A stretch of DNA of 64,000 bases from Oceaniovalibus guishaninsula JLT2003 (GTDB lineage: Bacteria > Pseudomonadota > Alphaproteobacteria > Rhodobacterales > Rhodobacteraceae): the NCBI RefSeq assembly GCF_000299575.1, contig NZ_AMGO01000036.1, positions 162,396 through 226,395 on the forward strand, given 5' to 3'. The position numbers and the translations under genes were made by a program. The notes beneath the pieces were generated by a model. It made no database searches and was not told the DNA's origin. It was given only the letters and a program-made list of their open reading frames with translations. Below are positions 17,728 through 27,258 of the stretch, in pieces (the stretch's first letter is position 1; each line of letters starts with the position of its first letter).

Positions 17728-18887
17728 GGACGTTCCAGAGCGATGGCCGTGCCTTCGCCCCCGCCGATGCAGATGGCCGCGATGCCGCGCCGGACGTCGC
17801 GCGCCTCCATCGCGTTCAGCAGCGTAGCGATGATGCGCGCGCCCGACGCGCCGATGGGATGGCCCAGCGCGCAGGCCCCGCCATTGACGTTCATGCGGTC
17901 GTGGGAAACGCCCATTTCGTGCATGAAGGCCATCGGAACGACGGCGAAAGCCTCGTTCACCTCCCACAGATCGACATCGGCGACCGTCCAGCCCAGCCGG
18001 TCCAGCAACTTCTGCGCGGCGGGAACGGGGGCGGTGGTGAACCAGCCCGGCGCCTGCGCGTGGCTGGCATGGCCGCGGATATAGGCGCGGACCTTGCCCG
18101 ACGCGCCATCGGCCGCCGCGATCACCAGCGCCGCCGCCCCGTCCGAGATGCTGGAGGCGTTGGCCGCCGTGACCGTCCCGCCGTCGCGGAAGGCGGGCTT
18201 GAGCGCGGGGATGCGGTCGGCGCGGGCAAGGGCGGGCTGCTCGTCGTGCGCGACCTCGGTGCTGCCCTTGCGGCCCGTCACCGTCACCGCCGCGATTTCG
18301 GCGTTGAAGGCGCCCGACGACTGCGCGGCCAGCGCGCGTTCCAGCGACGCCACGGCATAGTCGTCCTGCGCCTGGCGGGTGAACTGGAAGCGTTCGGCGC
18401 AATCCTCGGCGAAGGTGCCCATCAGGCGGCCCTTGTCATAGGCATCCTCCAGCCCGTCGAGGAACATCGAATCAACCACGCGGCCATGGCCCAGTCGCGC
18501 GCCGCCGCGCATCTTTTCAAGCAGATACGGGGCGTTGGTCATGCTTTCCATGCCGCCCGCGACGATGCAGCGCGCATCGCCCAGCGCGATGCGGTCATGC
18601 GCCATCATCACCGCCTGCATCCCCGAGCCGCACATCTTGTTCAGCGTCAATGCCGGCACGCTGTCGTCCAGACCGCCGGCAAAGGCCGCCTGCCGCGCGG
18701 GCGCCTGGCCCAGACCGGCGGGCAGGACGCAGCCCATCAGAACCTCGTCCACGTTCGGATCGTCGGCATCGGCCAGGGCGGCGGCGATGGCGCGTCCCCC
18801 CAATTCGGGCGCCGAGGCGGCGGCAAGCGCGCCCTGCAACGCCCCCATCGGGGTGCGGCGGGCGGAAAGAATGGCGATATCGGTCAT
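17724..18887 (-). CDS. acetyl-CoA C-acyltransferase (thiolase)
   Basis: A 387-residue thiolase forming or cleaving acetoacetyl-CoA or related 3-ketoacyl-CoA. The nucleophilic Cys86 lies in LNKMCGSGMQ, His343 in ALGHPIGASG and the second Cys373 in CIGGGEG. The AHDEQPALARADRIPALKPAF segment resembles biosynthetic PhaA/AtoB-like enzymes. ATG 18887 was chosen; the longer open frame to 19541 is antisense of the STAS/kinase pair. It leads the overlapping group with msrC and the rluA-type gene. Confidence 0.9.
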   Translation of the reverse strand: MTDIAILSARRTPMGALQGALAAASAPELGGRAIAAALADADDPNVDEVLMGCVLPAGLGQAPARQAAFAGGLDDSVPALTLNKMCGSGMQAVMMAHDRIALGDARCIVAGGMESMTNAPYLLEKMRGGARLGHGRVVDSMFLDGLEDAYDKGRLMGTFAEDCAERFQFTRQAQDDYAVASLERALAAQSSGAFNAEIAAVTVTGRKGSTEVAHDEQPALARADRIPALKPAFRDGGTVTAANASSISDGAAALVIAAADGASGKVRAYIRGHASHAQAPGWFTTAPVPAAQKLLDRLGWTVADVDLWEVNEAFAVVPMAFMHEMGVSHDRMNVNGGACALGHPIGASGARIIATLLNAMEARDVRRGIAAICIGGGEGTAIALERP

Positions 18888-18971
18888 GACTGGCCTTTCG
18901 AGCGCGGATCTTAAGGCTTCGGTAGCGTTTTGCCGCCTAAGGTGGCGAAAGACGAACGGAAGGACAAGACG

Positions 18972-19328
18972 ATGCAGCTTGCCACGAGGGAAGAAGGCGG
19001 CGTTCGGATCATCACGGTTCTGGCGGACCGGGTGGATGCGGCCATCGCCGTGCAGTTCAAGGATGCCGTGCGCGACGCCGCGGCCGACCATGCCGGGCGC
19101 GTCATCCTGGACATGGGACAGGTGGAGTTTCTGGACAGCAGCGGCCTGGGCGCGGTGATCGGCGCGCGCAAGCATCTGGCGGCCGGGGCGGTGCTGGAAC
19201 TGGCGGCGCTGACGCCGGCGGTGCTGAAGGTGTTCCGCCTGACCCGGATGGACACGATCTTTGTCATCCATGACGGCCCGGCGGAAGGCTGGGTTCGTGC
19301 CGATGCGGAGGCTGTCCGTGCATCCTGA
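18972..19328 (+). CDS. STAS-domain anti-sigma factor antagonist
   Basis: A 118-residue SpoIIAA/RsbV-like protein. The phosphorylatable Ser lies in VEFLDSSGLGAVIGARK (Ser56/57). GGAAGGA precedes ATG 18972. It overlaps or abuts the anti-sigma kinase gene, giving the usual antagonist-kinase pair of a partner-switching module. No cognate sigma factor gene or PP2C phosphatase is in the window, so the output is unknown. It is divergent from the thiolase gene. Confidence 0.87.
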   Translation: MQLATREEGGVRIITVLADRVDAAIAVQFKDAVRDAAADHAGRVILDMGQVEFLDSSGLGAVIGARKHLAAGAVLELAALTPAVLKVFRLTRMDTIFVIHDGPAEGWVRADAEAVRAS

Positions 19329-19350
19329 CCGCGACCGGGGGACCGAACGC

Positions 19351-19836
19351 ATGGCAACCGCGCGCCGGACCGACCGCACGACCGTCACGGCGGGGCATCG
19401 CGAATTGCGGGTGATCTTCCCCAGCGACAGCCTGTCGGTGCGCGATGCCCTGGCCTCGACCCTGCGCGGCCTGCGGCATCTGGAGCTGAGCGACGACGAA
19501 GCGTCCACCGTGGAACTGGTGCTGGCCGAGGTTCTGAACAATATCGTCGAACATGCCTATTCGGGCCGGTCGGAACGCATGATCGAATTGCAGGTCCGCC
19601 ACGATGCCGACGGGCTGAGCTGCGCGACCTTCGACGACGGCGATCCGCTGCCCGGATTGCAGGTGCCGCCCGGTCCGACCCCGCGCCCCGATGCCCCGAC
19701 CGACCTGTTGCAGGAAGGCGGATTCGGCTGGTTCCTGATCCGCGAACTGTCCAGCGACCTGTCCTATCACCGCGAGGAGGGGCGCAACCATCTTTCGTTC
19801 CGGCTGGACGTGGCGCGGCAGATCCGGACGATGTGA
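19351..19836 (+). CDS. RsbW-like anti-sigma factor serine kinase
   Basis: A 161-residue GHKL-fold ATPase that would bind a sigma factor and phosphorylate the STAS partner. The N-box is visible in ELVLAEVLNNIVEHAY, the G1-type motif in FDDGDPLP and the G2 motif in GGFGWFLIREL. ATG 19351 has GGGGGA upstream. A GTG at 19318, overlapping the STAS stop and preceded by GGAG, is an alternative start that adds 11 residues. Sensor domains are absent, so the input signal is not encoded here. Confidence 0.83.
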   Translation: MATARRTDRTTVTAGHRELRVIFPSDSLSVRDALASTLRGLRHLELSDDEASTVELVLAEVLNNIVEHAYSGRSERMIELQVRHDADGLSCATFDDGDPLPGLQVPPGPTPRPDAPTDLLQEGGFGWFLIRELSSDLSYHREEGRNHLSFRLDVARQIRTM

Positions 19837-19914
19837 CGGGACGGCGGCGCTTGCCTTGGGGCGCAATCCGGGCAAGCGTCGCAATCCAAGCGTTATGTCA
19901 GGCGGAGCGTCTCC

Positions 19915-20313
19915 ATGCCGATCACACCCGTCAGCGACCTTGTGGCGCGCGCCAAGGAGCGGATTGTCACCCTGCCCGTGGACGAGGTGCGCCGCCGCCA
20001 CGAGGCGGGCAGCATCCTGCTGGTTGATATCCGCGATGTCCGCGAACTGGCGCGGACGGGCCGCATTCCGGGCGCGATCCATGCGCCCCGCGGGATGCTT
20101 GAATTCTGGGTCGACCCGGCCAGCCCCTATCACCGGCCGGATTTCGATACCGACCGGACGATCGTGCTGTTCTGCGCCGCGGCCCAGCGTTCGGCCCTGG
20201 CCGTGCTGACCTTGCAGGAGATGGGCGTCGCCGACATCGCCGAGATGGAAGGCGGGTTCGCCGGATGGCAGGCGGCGGGCGGCGCGGTGGAACAGCCGGA
20301 CGGATCGCGCTGA
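19915..20313 (+). CDS. rhodanese-like domain protein
   Basis: A single-domain sulfurtransferase-type protein of 132 residues. Cys87 in VLFCAAAQRSALA occupies the active-site position; LVDIRDVRELARTGRIPGAIHAPRG is the typical rhodanese N-terminal block. It is cytoplasmic, with no signal peptide. It follows the kinase gene after 78 bases and is convergent with hspQ after 10 bases. The natural sulfur donor and acceptor are unknown. Confidence 0.87.
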   Translation: MPITPVSDLVARAKERIVTLPVDEVRRRHEAGSILLVDIRDVRELARTGRIPGAIHAPRGMLEFWVDPASPYHRPDFDTDRTIVLFCAAAQRSALAVLTLQEMGVADIAEMEGGFAGWQAAGGAVEQPDGSR

Positions 20314-20323
20314 CGGCGAACCG

Positions 20324-20650
20324 TCAGTTGAGGCTGAACTGAAGCGGATAGGCGCCGTTCTCGAAATCGCCGAACATGTCGGGCAGATCGGGATGCCCGA
20401 CCGGCATCCCCGATTCGTCGGGCACCAGGTTCTGTTCGGACACATAGGCGACATAGAAGCTGTCGTCGTTCTCGGCCAGAAGGTGATAGAAGGGCTGGTC
20501 GCGACGCGGGCGGCTGTCTTCGGGGATGGCGGCATACCATTCCTCGGTGTTGGAAAAGGTCGCATCGACATCGAAGATCACGCCGCGAAACGGGTGCTTG
20601 CGATGGCGGACGATCTGCCCGAGATGAAAGCGCGCGTGCTGTTTCAGCAT
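20324..20650 (-). CDS. hspQ: heat-shock protein HspQ
   Basis: A 108-residue YccV/HspQ-family protein. ARFHLGQIVRHRKHPFRGVIFDVDATF, the PFYHLLAEN block and YVSEQNLVPDESG are diagnostic. In E. coli HspQ is a Lon specificity factor and binds hemimethylated DNA. ATG 20650 is preceded by a strong AGGAGG. No heat-shock promoter was identified with confidence. Confidence 0.9.
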   Translation of the reverse strand: MLKQHARFHLGQIVRHRKHPFRGVIFDVDATFSNTEEWYAAIPEDSRPRRDQPFYHLLAENDDSFYVAYVSEQNLVPDESGMPVGHPDLPDMFGDFENGAYPLQFSLN

Positions 20651-20810
20651 CCCATCCTCCTGTCGGGCAGTGCTTAGACGGTCGGGCGGCCTTTTGTCCA
20701 TGCGGCGGCGCGCCTGCCCTCGGGACAGGGCCGAACGGGGGATTTTCGTTTCACCGCAGGCCCGTTTTCGCTAGGATAGGGCAAAACGACAAAAACAATC
20801 GAGCAGCAGT

Positions 20811-21395
20811 ATGAACAAGACACTTCGGGCCCTGATTCTGTTGGTGTTCGTCGCCGGCTGCGGCAGCAGCGACCATACGGCGCCCAGGAATCTCGACAAT
20901 GCGTGCGACATCGTTTCGCAAAGACCCGCATACCTGAAGGCGATGAAACGGGCGGAACGGCGCTGGGGCATCCCGGTGCCGGTGCAGATGGCGACGATCC
21001 ATCAGGAATCGAAATTCATCGGCAATGCCCGGACGCCCTATCGGTTCGCGCTGGGGGTGATTCCCATGGGGCGGCAATCGTCCGCCTACGGCTATAGCCA
21101 GGCGCTGGACGGGACATGGGACGAATATGTGCGCGCCACCGGCAATCGCCGCGCCAAGCGCGACCGGATCGAGGACGCGACCGATTTCATGGGGTGGTAC
21201 ATGAACGCCACCGCGCGCAGCCTGAACATCCCCCATTCGGACGCGACGAACCAGTATCTCGCCTATCACGAGGGCCGCAGCGGCTATGCCCGCGGCAGCC
21301 ACAACGGCAAGGCGTGGTTGATCACCGTATCGCAGAACGTGGGCGCGCGCGCCGTGCTTTACGACGCGCAGTTGCGGGCCTGCCGCAAACGCTGA
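20811..21395 (+). CDS. SLT-domain lipoprotein (lytic transglycosylase-like)
   Basis: A 194-residue outer-membrane lipoprotein candidate: signal peptide with lipobox VAGC (Cys17). The transglycosylase core follows, with Glu66 in MATIHQESKF at the catalytic position and AYGYSQALDGTWDEY matching the SLT motif. It would cleave peptidoglycan glycan strands in the periplasm. It is convergent with lolA with a 4-base gap. Confidence 0.84.
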   Translation: MNKTLRALILLVFVAGCGSSDHTAPRNLDNACDIVSQRPAYLKAMKRAERRWGIPVPVQMATIHQESKFIGNARTPYRFALGVIPMGRQSSAYGYSQALDGTWDEYVRATGNRRAKRDRIEDATDFMGWYMNATARSLNIPHSDATNQYLAYHEGRSGYARGSHNGKAWLITVSQNVGARAVLYDAQLRACRKR

Positions 21396-21399
21396 GGCG

Positions 21400-22008
21400 T
21401 CAGCCCCGGCGGCGCGCAACCTCGGTCGGGATCGAGAAATAGCGCGACGGGAAGCTGCCGCCGGCCTCAAGCCCGCCCAGAACGACCGTCGTGCGGCTGC
21501 CCGACCCGTCGGTGATGACCCACTGGCGCAGCTCGACCGGATTGCCGGTGAAGACCAGCTCGATCGTGCCGTATTCGGGGTTGGCGGGGTCCTGCGCGGT
21601 GACGATCGTCTTGACCCCGTCCTGCCGGTGGCCGACCACCATGCCGCGCCGCGCCAGATCGACGTTGCGTTCGAGGATGATAGACAGCGGCGTGCGCGAC
21701 AGCGGGTATTGTTCGGGCGTCACGCTGTTGGACTTGCCGTCGAAGATCGCGACCTGTCCGCCGCCCGCCATGACCAGCGTCCGTTCGGGCGGATTGTAGA
21801 CGAACCGCACCCGGCCCGGACGCTGGATGTAGATCGTCCCGGTCGAGATCGTGCCGTCGTCGTTGATCTGGGTGAAGTCCGACCGGGCGCTTTGCAGGGC
21901 GTTGAGATAGCGCGACAGATCGGCCAGCGGGATCGGCGCGGCGCGCGCCGGACCGGCAACGAGCGTCGCGGCAAGGCCCGTGGCGACAAGGGTTCGGCGG
22001 GTCAGCAT
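21400..22008 (-). CDS. lolA: outer-membrane lipoprotein carrier protein LolA
   Basis: Periplasmic chaperone that ferries lipoproteins from LolCDE to the outer membrane (202 residues). Signal peptide MLTRRTLVATGLAATLVAGPARA; the mature part has SARSDFTQINDDGTISTGTIYIQRPGRVRFVYNPP, the standard LolA N-terminal region, and TPLSIILERNVDLA. The ATG at 22008 follows GGACCGCC, a weak ribosome-binding site. Confidence 0.88.
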   Translation of the reverse strand: MLTRRTLVATGLAATLVAGPARAAPIPLADLSRYLNALQSARSDFTQINDDGTISTGTIYIQRPGRVRFVYNPPERTLVMAGGGQVAIFDGKSNSVTPEQYPLSRTPLSIILERNVDLARRGMVVGHRQDGVKTIVTAQDPANPEYGTIELVFTGNPVELRQWVITDGSGSRTTVVLGGLEAGGSFPSRYFSIPTEVARRRG

Positions 22009-22160
22009 GGCGGTCCTTTCGGCGTGGTCTGCATCCCCGATATAGGGCCTTGCGCCCGGCGGTGCCATCGTTCGCCGATGACAGGCCGGTGAGGCGCGCG
22101 GCGGTGGAACTTCGCCCCGGTCCGCCGATTGACAGGGCGCAGACCAAAAGGAGAGTAACC

Positions 22161-22640
22161 ATGCCCGAAGTTTTCGTTTCCGGCCTCGACGATCAGTCCC
22201 GCCACAAGATGATCGACCTGTTGAATGCGCGGCTGTCCGACATGATCGCGCTGACGCTGGCGGTGAAGCAGGCTCACTGGAACCTGAAGGGGGCGGGATT
22301 CATCGGTGTGCATGAATTGCTGGACGATGTCGCCGACCGCCTGCGCGACAGTTCCGACCTGATCGCCGAACGCGCGGTGATCCTGGGCGGTTTCGCCAAG
22401 GGCACGGCCGAGGTCGTGGCCGAAAAGTCCGACATGGACGCCTATCCGGTCGAGCTGTCCGATCTTCAGGATCACGTCGCCGCGCTGAAGGAACGGTTCA
22501 TGTCCGTGGGCGAGGCGCTGCGCGAGGCAATCGAGGAATCCGACGATGCAGACGACGAAGACACGTCCGACCTGTTCACCGAGGTCAGCCGTCAGGTGGA
22601 CAAGGACGCCTGGTTCATCGGTGCGAACGAACGGGTCTGA
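22161..22640 (+). CDS. dps: Dps-family DNA-binding/ferritin-like protein
   Basis: A 159-residue mini-ferritin that oxidises and stores iron. VKQAHWNLKGAGFIGVHELLDD and DRLRDSSDLIAERAVILGG hold the His/Asp/Glu inter-subunit ferroxidase ligands typical of Dps. AAGGAGAG precedes ATG 22161. The acidic stretch EESDDADDEDTSD is in the predicted helix 3-4 region. It is convergent with exoD with only 5 bases between the stops. Confidence 0.88.
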   Translation: MPEVFVSGLDDQSRHKMIDLLNARLSDMIALTLAVKQAHWNLKGAGFIGVHELLDDVADRLRDSSDLIAERAVILGGFAKGTAEVVAEKSDMDAYPVELSDLQDHVAALKERFMSVGEALREAIEESDDADDEDTSDLFTEVSRQVDKDAWFIGANERV

Positions 22641-22645
22641 GGACG

Positions 22646-23233
22646 CTACCGCAACAGCATCCACAGGCCGAAGCCGACTGCCCCCGCGGTGGCGGCAAAA
22701 CCCACCAGCATCAACAGCCCGTCGCGGGCCGTGATGGCCAGACCGATGGCGGCGATGGCCGCCGTCGGCGCGGTACTGGCGAACGGCACGATTTCCAGCG
22801 GCGGAACGGTGAGGCACAGCAGCAGGCAGGCCCCCGCCGCCAGCCGCTGCATGCCCGGCCCCGTCAACCGCGTCAGCCGGTGCGAGAAGTGGCGATCCAT
22901 CCATGCGCCGATCGGGCGCAGCTTGTCGGCCGCCGTCCTCAGCTTGCCGCCCTCGACGGAGCGTCGTTCGATCACGCCCGGCAGCCAGACGTGATCGCGC
23001 CCGACGATCATCTGAATGGCGACAAGCGCGATGATGGCGGCCAGAAAGGTCGGCACGCCCGGAATGCCGCCGATGGGCGAGATTTCGATCAGCGCGGGCG
23101 TGAACAGCAGCGGGCCGAAGCCCCGGCTGCCGATCGCCCCCAGCACGTCGCCGATGGAGGCCCTGTCGCTGTCGTCGCCCAGTTCCTGCAACCGGTCGAG
23201 GATATCCTCGACCGCCGTCACGTCATCGCTCAT
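22646..23233 (-). CDS. ExoD-family membrane protein
   Basis: A 195-residue inner-membrane protein matching the ExoD family (exopolysaccharide synthesis, ExoD). Family blocks seen are SIGDVLGAIGSRGFGPLLFTPALIEISPIGGIPGVPTFLA and RLTRLTGPGMQRLAAG, with about four to five hydrophobic helices in the C-terminal two thirds. In rhizobia ExoD affects exopolysaccharide production and alkali tolerance; the molecular role is unclear. It lies upstream of nothing related here. Confidence 0.82.
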   Translation of the reverse strand: MSDDVTAVEDILDRLQELGDDSDRASIGDVLGAIGSRGFGPLLFTPALIEISPIGGIPGVPTFLAAIIALVAIQMIVGRDHVWLPGVIERRSVEGGKLRTAADKLRPIGAWMDRHFSHRLTRLTGPGMQRLAAGACLLLCLTVPPLEIVPFASTAPTAAIAAIGLAITARDGLLMLVGFAATAGAVGFGLWMLLR

Positions 23234-23295
23234 CGCCGCGTCCCCTGCCGTCGCTCCATGTGGATTCAGTCGCGGCAGGGCGCATGGTTCCAGGG

Positions 23296-25950
23296 TTACT
23301 GCGGTTCGGGCACCAGAATGTCGCGCTTGCCGACATGGTTGGCGGCGCTGACGATGCCCGCATCCTCCATCTGCTCGACCAGACGGGCGGCCTTGTTATA
23401 GCCGATGGCCAGCTTGCGCTGGATATAGCTGGTCGAGCATTTGCGGTCCTTGATGGCGATGGCGACGGCCTGATCGTAAAGCGCATCGTCGCCGCCTTCG
23501 CCGCCAAGGCCCAGAACGGCATCGATGTCGCTTTCCTTGTCCTCGTCGGGGCCTTCGACCACGCCGGACAGATAATCGGGCGGACCGTAGGATTTCAGGT
23601 GATTGACGATCTCCTCGACTTCCTCGTCGGAACAGAAGGGGCCGTGGACGCGGGTGATTTTGGACCCGCCCGCCATGTAAAGCATGTCGCCCATCCCCAG
23701 AAGCTGTTCGGCCCCCTGTTCGCCCAGGATGGTGCGGCTGTCGATCTTGGACGTGACCGAAAAGCTGATCCGGGTGGGGAAGTTGGCCTTGATCGTGCCG
23801 GTGATGACATCGACCGAAGGCCGCTGCGTCGCCATGATGAGGTGGATGCCGCTGGCCCGCGCCATCTGTGCCAGGCGCTGGATGCAGGCCTCGATCTCCT
23901 TGCCGGCGACCATCATCAGGTCGGCCATCTCGTCCACGACGACGACGATGAAGGGCAGCAGTTCCGGCGTGATCTCCTCGGTCTCGAAGACGGGATCGCC
24001 GGTTTCGTCGTCAAATCCGGTCTGCACGGTGCGCGAGAACAGTTCGCCCCGGCCAAGCGCGTCGCGCACCCGGCCGTTATAACCCTCGATGTTGCGCACG
24101 CCCATCTTCGACATCTTGCGATAGCGATCCTCCATCTCGCCCACCACCCATTTCAGGGCAACGACGGCCTTTTTCGGGTCGGTGACGACAGGGGACAGAA
24201 GATGCGGGATGCCGTCATAGACGCTGAGTTCCAGCATCTTGGGGTCGATCATGATCAGCCGGCATTCCTGCGGCGACAGGCGATAGAGCAACGACAGGAT
24301 CATCGTGTTGATCGCCACCGACTTGCCCGATCCGGTCGTGCCCGCGATCAGCAGATGCGGCATCCGCGCCAGGTTGGCGACCACCGGATCGCCGCCGATA
24401 TCCTTGCCCAGCGCCAGCGGCAGGGCGTGCTTGCCGTCGCCATATTCGCGCGCCGACAGGATTTCGCGCAGAACGCACATCTCGCGGTGTTCGTTCGGAA
24501 GTTCGATCCCGATGACGCTGCGGCCGGGCACGGTCGAGACGCGCGCCGACAGCGCCGACATGCTACGGGCGATGTCGTCGGCCAGGCCGATCACGCGGCT
24601 GGCCTTGAGGCCGGGCGCCGGTTCCAGTTCGTACATCGTGACGACCGGGCCGGGGCGGACGCTGACGATTTCGCCCTTCACCCCGTAATCGTCCAGCACG
24701 CTTTCAAGCTGGCGGGCATTCTCCTCCAGCGCGTCGGCATCCAGAACCTGCCGCCGGACGGTGTCGGGGCTTGTCAGCAGCTCCAGCGGCGGCGGGGTGT
24801 AGTCCCCGGACGGCGCGGCGGATGCGGAGCGGGGCGGTGTCGCGGCGGCTGGCGGTTTCGGCGCGGGACGTGCGGCCGGGGCCGCATCTCGGCGCGAGTT
24901 GAACGAGGGCGGGCGCACCGGACCGGGCTCGACAAGCTCGGGCTCGGGCATGGGACGGGACGCATCGTCGTCGTCCTCCTGCGGGATGCGGACGCGGCTG
25001 GCGACCAGCGGCGGTTCGTCCCGGCGCGGATTGGGGACGATCGACGGCTGGCGCATCCGCGGCGCGCGCGCCGGCGGCGCCGGTTCTTCCGGCGCGGTTT
25101 CGGGAAGGGCGTCGGCGGCCGGTTCGGCGTTGCGGCGGATGGACGGAAGGGGAGCGGACAGGCGCTGCCAGATCGTCGGGCGCGTGTCGTCCCCGTCCGG
25201 TTCGACGACATCGAAATCCGGCTCGGCCCGGCGGCGCGCGCGGGCTTCGGCCAGATCGCCGGCGGCGCGCACGGAACGGTTCGCGCCCTTGGCCAGGCCC
25301 CGCCCCCCGACCGAGGCTGTTCGCATCAGCGCGTCATAGACCGTGACCGTGCCGCGCAGCAGCCAGCCGCCGATGGCGCGCAATTCGGCCAGCGAAAAGC
25401 CCAGCACGAACAGCAGCATCGCCAGCGTCGCCAACGCGACCACCAGCGCGGCCAGTTTGAGCCCCGTCGCGCCATCGACCGACAGCAGACCCAGCATCGC
25501 ACCCAGAGCGGTGTCGCCGAACAGTCCGCCCAGCCCGAAGCTTTGACCCCAATCCGGGCCGGGCGCATGGGTCGAGGCGTAGATCGACATAAGCGCCACG
25601 GCGATGGGGCCAAACACGGCGCGCGCCATGGCGCGGTCGGCGCCGCGATGGGTGACGAAGCGCACGCCCCAGACCGTGAACAGCAGCGCCAGCCCCCAGG
25701 CCCCCTGCCCCACCACCATGTAAAGCGGGGCTGCGATCGACGCCCCCGTCCGGCCCAGAAGGTTCCGCGCGGGTTCGGACGTGGCGCTGAGCCAGCTTGG
25801 ATCGTCGGCGGCGTAGCTGCCCAGCATCAGCGCGACGGCGACGCCCAGACCGATCAGCACCAGCCCCAGCAGTTCCTTACCGCGCCGTTCCAGCGCGGCC
25901 TGCGTGTTGCTGTCAAAGAGCGGATCGCGCCCCCGCGTCTGGTAAGCCAT
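23296..25950 (-). CDS. ftsK: DNA translocase FtsK
   Basis: Septum-bound double-stranded DNA pump that clears the chromosome terminus and activates XerCD (884 residues). Four to five N-terminal membrane helices span roughly residues 25-190. A Pro/Arg-rich linker of about 220 residues follows. The motor has Walker [14 protein letters not shown] near residue 538 and Walker [13 protein letters not shown] near 670. The C-terminal gamma domain (from about 800, [25 protein letters not shown]) reads KOPS sequences. The ATG at 25950 gives the normal FtsK N-terminus. Confidence 0.96.
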   Translation of the reverse strand: MAYQTRGRDPLFDSNTQAALERRGKELLGLVLIGLGVAVALMLGSYAADDPSWLSATSEPARNLLGRTGASIAAPLYMVVGQGAWGLALLFTVWGVRFVTHRGADRAMARAVFGPIAVALMSIYASTHAPGPDWGQSFGLGGLFGDTALGAMLGLLSVDGATGLKLAALVVALATLAMLLFVLGFSLAELRAIGGWLLRGTVTVYDALMRTASVGGRGLAKGANRSVRAAGDLAEARARRRAEPDFDVVEPDGDDTRPTIWQRLSAPLPSIRRNAEPAADALPETAPEEPAPPARAPRMRQPSIVPNPRRDEPPLVASRVRIPQEDDDDASRPMPEPELVEPGPVRPPSFNSRRDAAPAARPAPKPPAAATPPRSASAAPSGDYTPPPLELLTSPDTVRRQVLDADALEENARQLESVLDDYGVKGEIVSVRPGPVVTMYELEPAPGLKASRVIGLADDIARSMSALSARVSTVPGRSVIGIELPNEHREMCVLREILSAREYGDGKHALPLALGKDIGGDPVVANLARMPHLLIAGTTGSGKSVAINTMILSLLYRLSPQECRLIMIDPKMLELSVYDGIPHLLSPVVTDPKKAVVALKWVVGEMEDRYRKMSKMGVRNIEGYNGRVRDALGRGELFSRTVQTGFDDETGDPVFETEEITPELLPFIVVVVDEMADLMMVAGKEIEACIQRLAQMARASGIHLIMATQRPSVDVITGTIKANFPTRISFSVTSKIDSRTILGEQGAEQLLGMGDMLYMAGGSKITRVHGPFCSDEEVEEIVNHLKSYGPPDYLSGVVEGPDEDKESDIDAVLGLGGEGGDDALYDQAVAIAIKDRKCSTSYIQRKLAIGYNKAARLVEQMEDAGIVSAANHVGKRDILVPEPQ

Positions 25951-25965
25951 GCCGTTCCCCGATCC

Positions 25966-27147
25966 TTAATTGTAAAGACAATTGCGCAGCCGGGTCAGGC
26001 CGCGCTCGGTCTCGTCCTCGTCCGTGACGAGGGCCACCCTGATATAGCCTGCGCCCGGATTGCCGCCCCCGGCCTCGCGCGAAAGATAGGCACCGGGCAG
26101 AACCCGCACCCCTGTCTCACGCCACAGGCGCAGCGCCGCGGCCTCGCCATCCTCGACCGGCAGCCACAGGAAGAACCCGCCTTCGGGCGCGCCGCAGCCG
26201 GGAATGCCGGCGAAGATGCGGTCGGCCATGGCGAATTTTGCGGCATAGCGCGCGCGGCTCGCCTCGACATGCGCCTCGTCGCGCCAGCAGGCTTCGGCCA
26301 CGGCCTGAAGCGGCAGGGGAATGGGCGCGCCGGCATAGGCGCGAAGCTGTTTCATCGCGGCGATGGTGCGCGGCCCGCCGGCGGCGAACCCGACGCGCAG
26401 GCCGGGCAGGTTCGACCGCTTGCTGAGGGAATGAAAGACGGTGACGCGTTCGGGATCGGCGCCCATGTCGCGCGCGACCTGCAACGCGCCGGGCGGCGGG
26501 GCATCGCGCCAGATCTCGGAATAGCATTCGTCGGCCAGAATGCGGAAATCGTGCCGTTCGGCCAGTTCGATCAGATCGCGCCAGTATTCCGCCGACGCGA
26601 CCGCGCCCTGCGGGTTGGCGGGCGAGCAGATATAGGCCGCGACGCAGGCATCCAGCACGTCGCGCGGCAAAGCGGCGTAATCGGGCAGGAACCCCGTCCC
26701 GGCGGTCGCCGGAACGTAGACAGGGTACGCGGCGACGGCGAGCGCCGCGACGGCATAGACCTGATAGAACGGATTGGGCGTCAGGACGACCGGCGGCGGG
26801 CCGCCGCCCGCCTCGGGGCACAGGGCGATGGCGGCGTTGAACAGCCCCTCGCGCGTGCCGTTGAGGGGCAGGATCGCGGTGGCCGGATCGACCGTCACGC
26901 CATAGCGGCGGTGCAGCCAGCCGGCGATGGCGTCGCGCAGCCCGTCGGTGCCGTCATTGGGGGGATAGACGCCGAAGCCCGGCAGGTTGGCGGCAAGGAC
27001 GTCGCCGATGAAGGGCGGCGGATCGTGGCGCGGTTCGCCGATGGTCATGTGGATGACCTCGCCGCCCGGCGCATGCGCGTCCAGAAGCGCCCGCAGACGC
27101 GGAAACGCATAGGGCGGCAGGTTCGAGAACCGAACGGGATACTGCAT
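25966..27147 (-). CDS. class I/II PLP aminotransferase, possibly DapC-like
   Basis: A 393-residue fold-type I aminotransferase. The PLP-binding Lys is in FHSLSKRSNLPGLRVG (about residue 242), with the Asp/Tyr cofactor motif ILADECYSEIW before it and a C-terminal Arg in GYIRVALV. YPPNDGTDGLRDAIAGWL and TPNPFYQVYAVAAL resemble N-succinyl-diaminopimelate aminotransferases (DapC), which would fit the lysine pathway with dapB elsewhere in the window. An aspartate aminotransferase-like role is the alternative. It starts 15 bases upstream of ftsK on the same strand. Confidence 0.82.
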   Translation of the reverse strand: MQYPVRFSNLPPYAFPRLRALLDAHAPGGEVIHMTIGEPRHDPPPFIGDVLAANLPGFGVYPPNDGTDGLRDAIAGWLHRRYGVTVDPATAILPLNGTREGLFNAAIALCPEAGGGPPPVVLTPNPFYQVYAVAALAVAAYPVYVPATAGTGFLPDYAALPRDVLDACVAAYICSPANPQGAVASAEYWRDLIELAERHDFRILADECYSEIWRDAPPPGALQVARDMGADPERVTVFHSLSKRSNLPGLRVGFAAGGPRTIAAMKQLRAYAGAPIPLPLQAVAEACWRDEAHVEASRARYAAKFAMADRIFAGIPGCGAPEGGFFLWLPVEDGEAAALRLWRETGVRVLPGAYLSREAGGGNPGAGYIRVALVTDEDETERGLTRLRNCLYN

Positions 27148-27258
27148 GACGTGCCTCGGCTGGGGTCTGACGCCCCGTTTGGGCCAACCTAGCCTGTCAA
27201 GGCGTCCGGGGTCCAGTAAAAGGCCACGTAATCCGGGCGCTGGACCGCGTTGTTGCAA

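Noticed and set aside
23260..27192. 1310-codon plus-strand open frame
   Set aside because: Antisense of ftsK and the aminotransferase; composition is typical of a GC-rich shadow frame.
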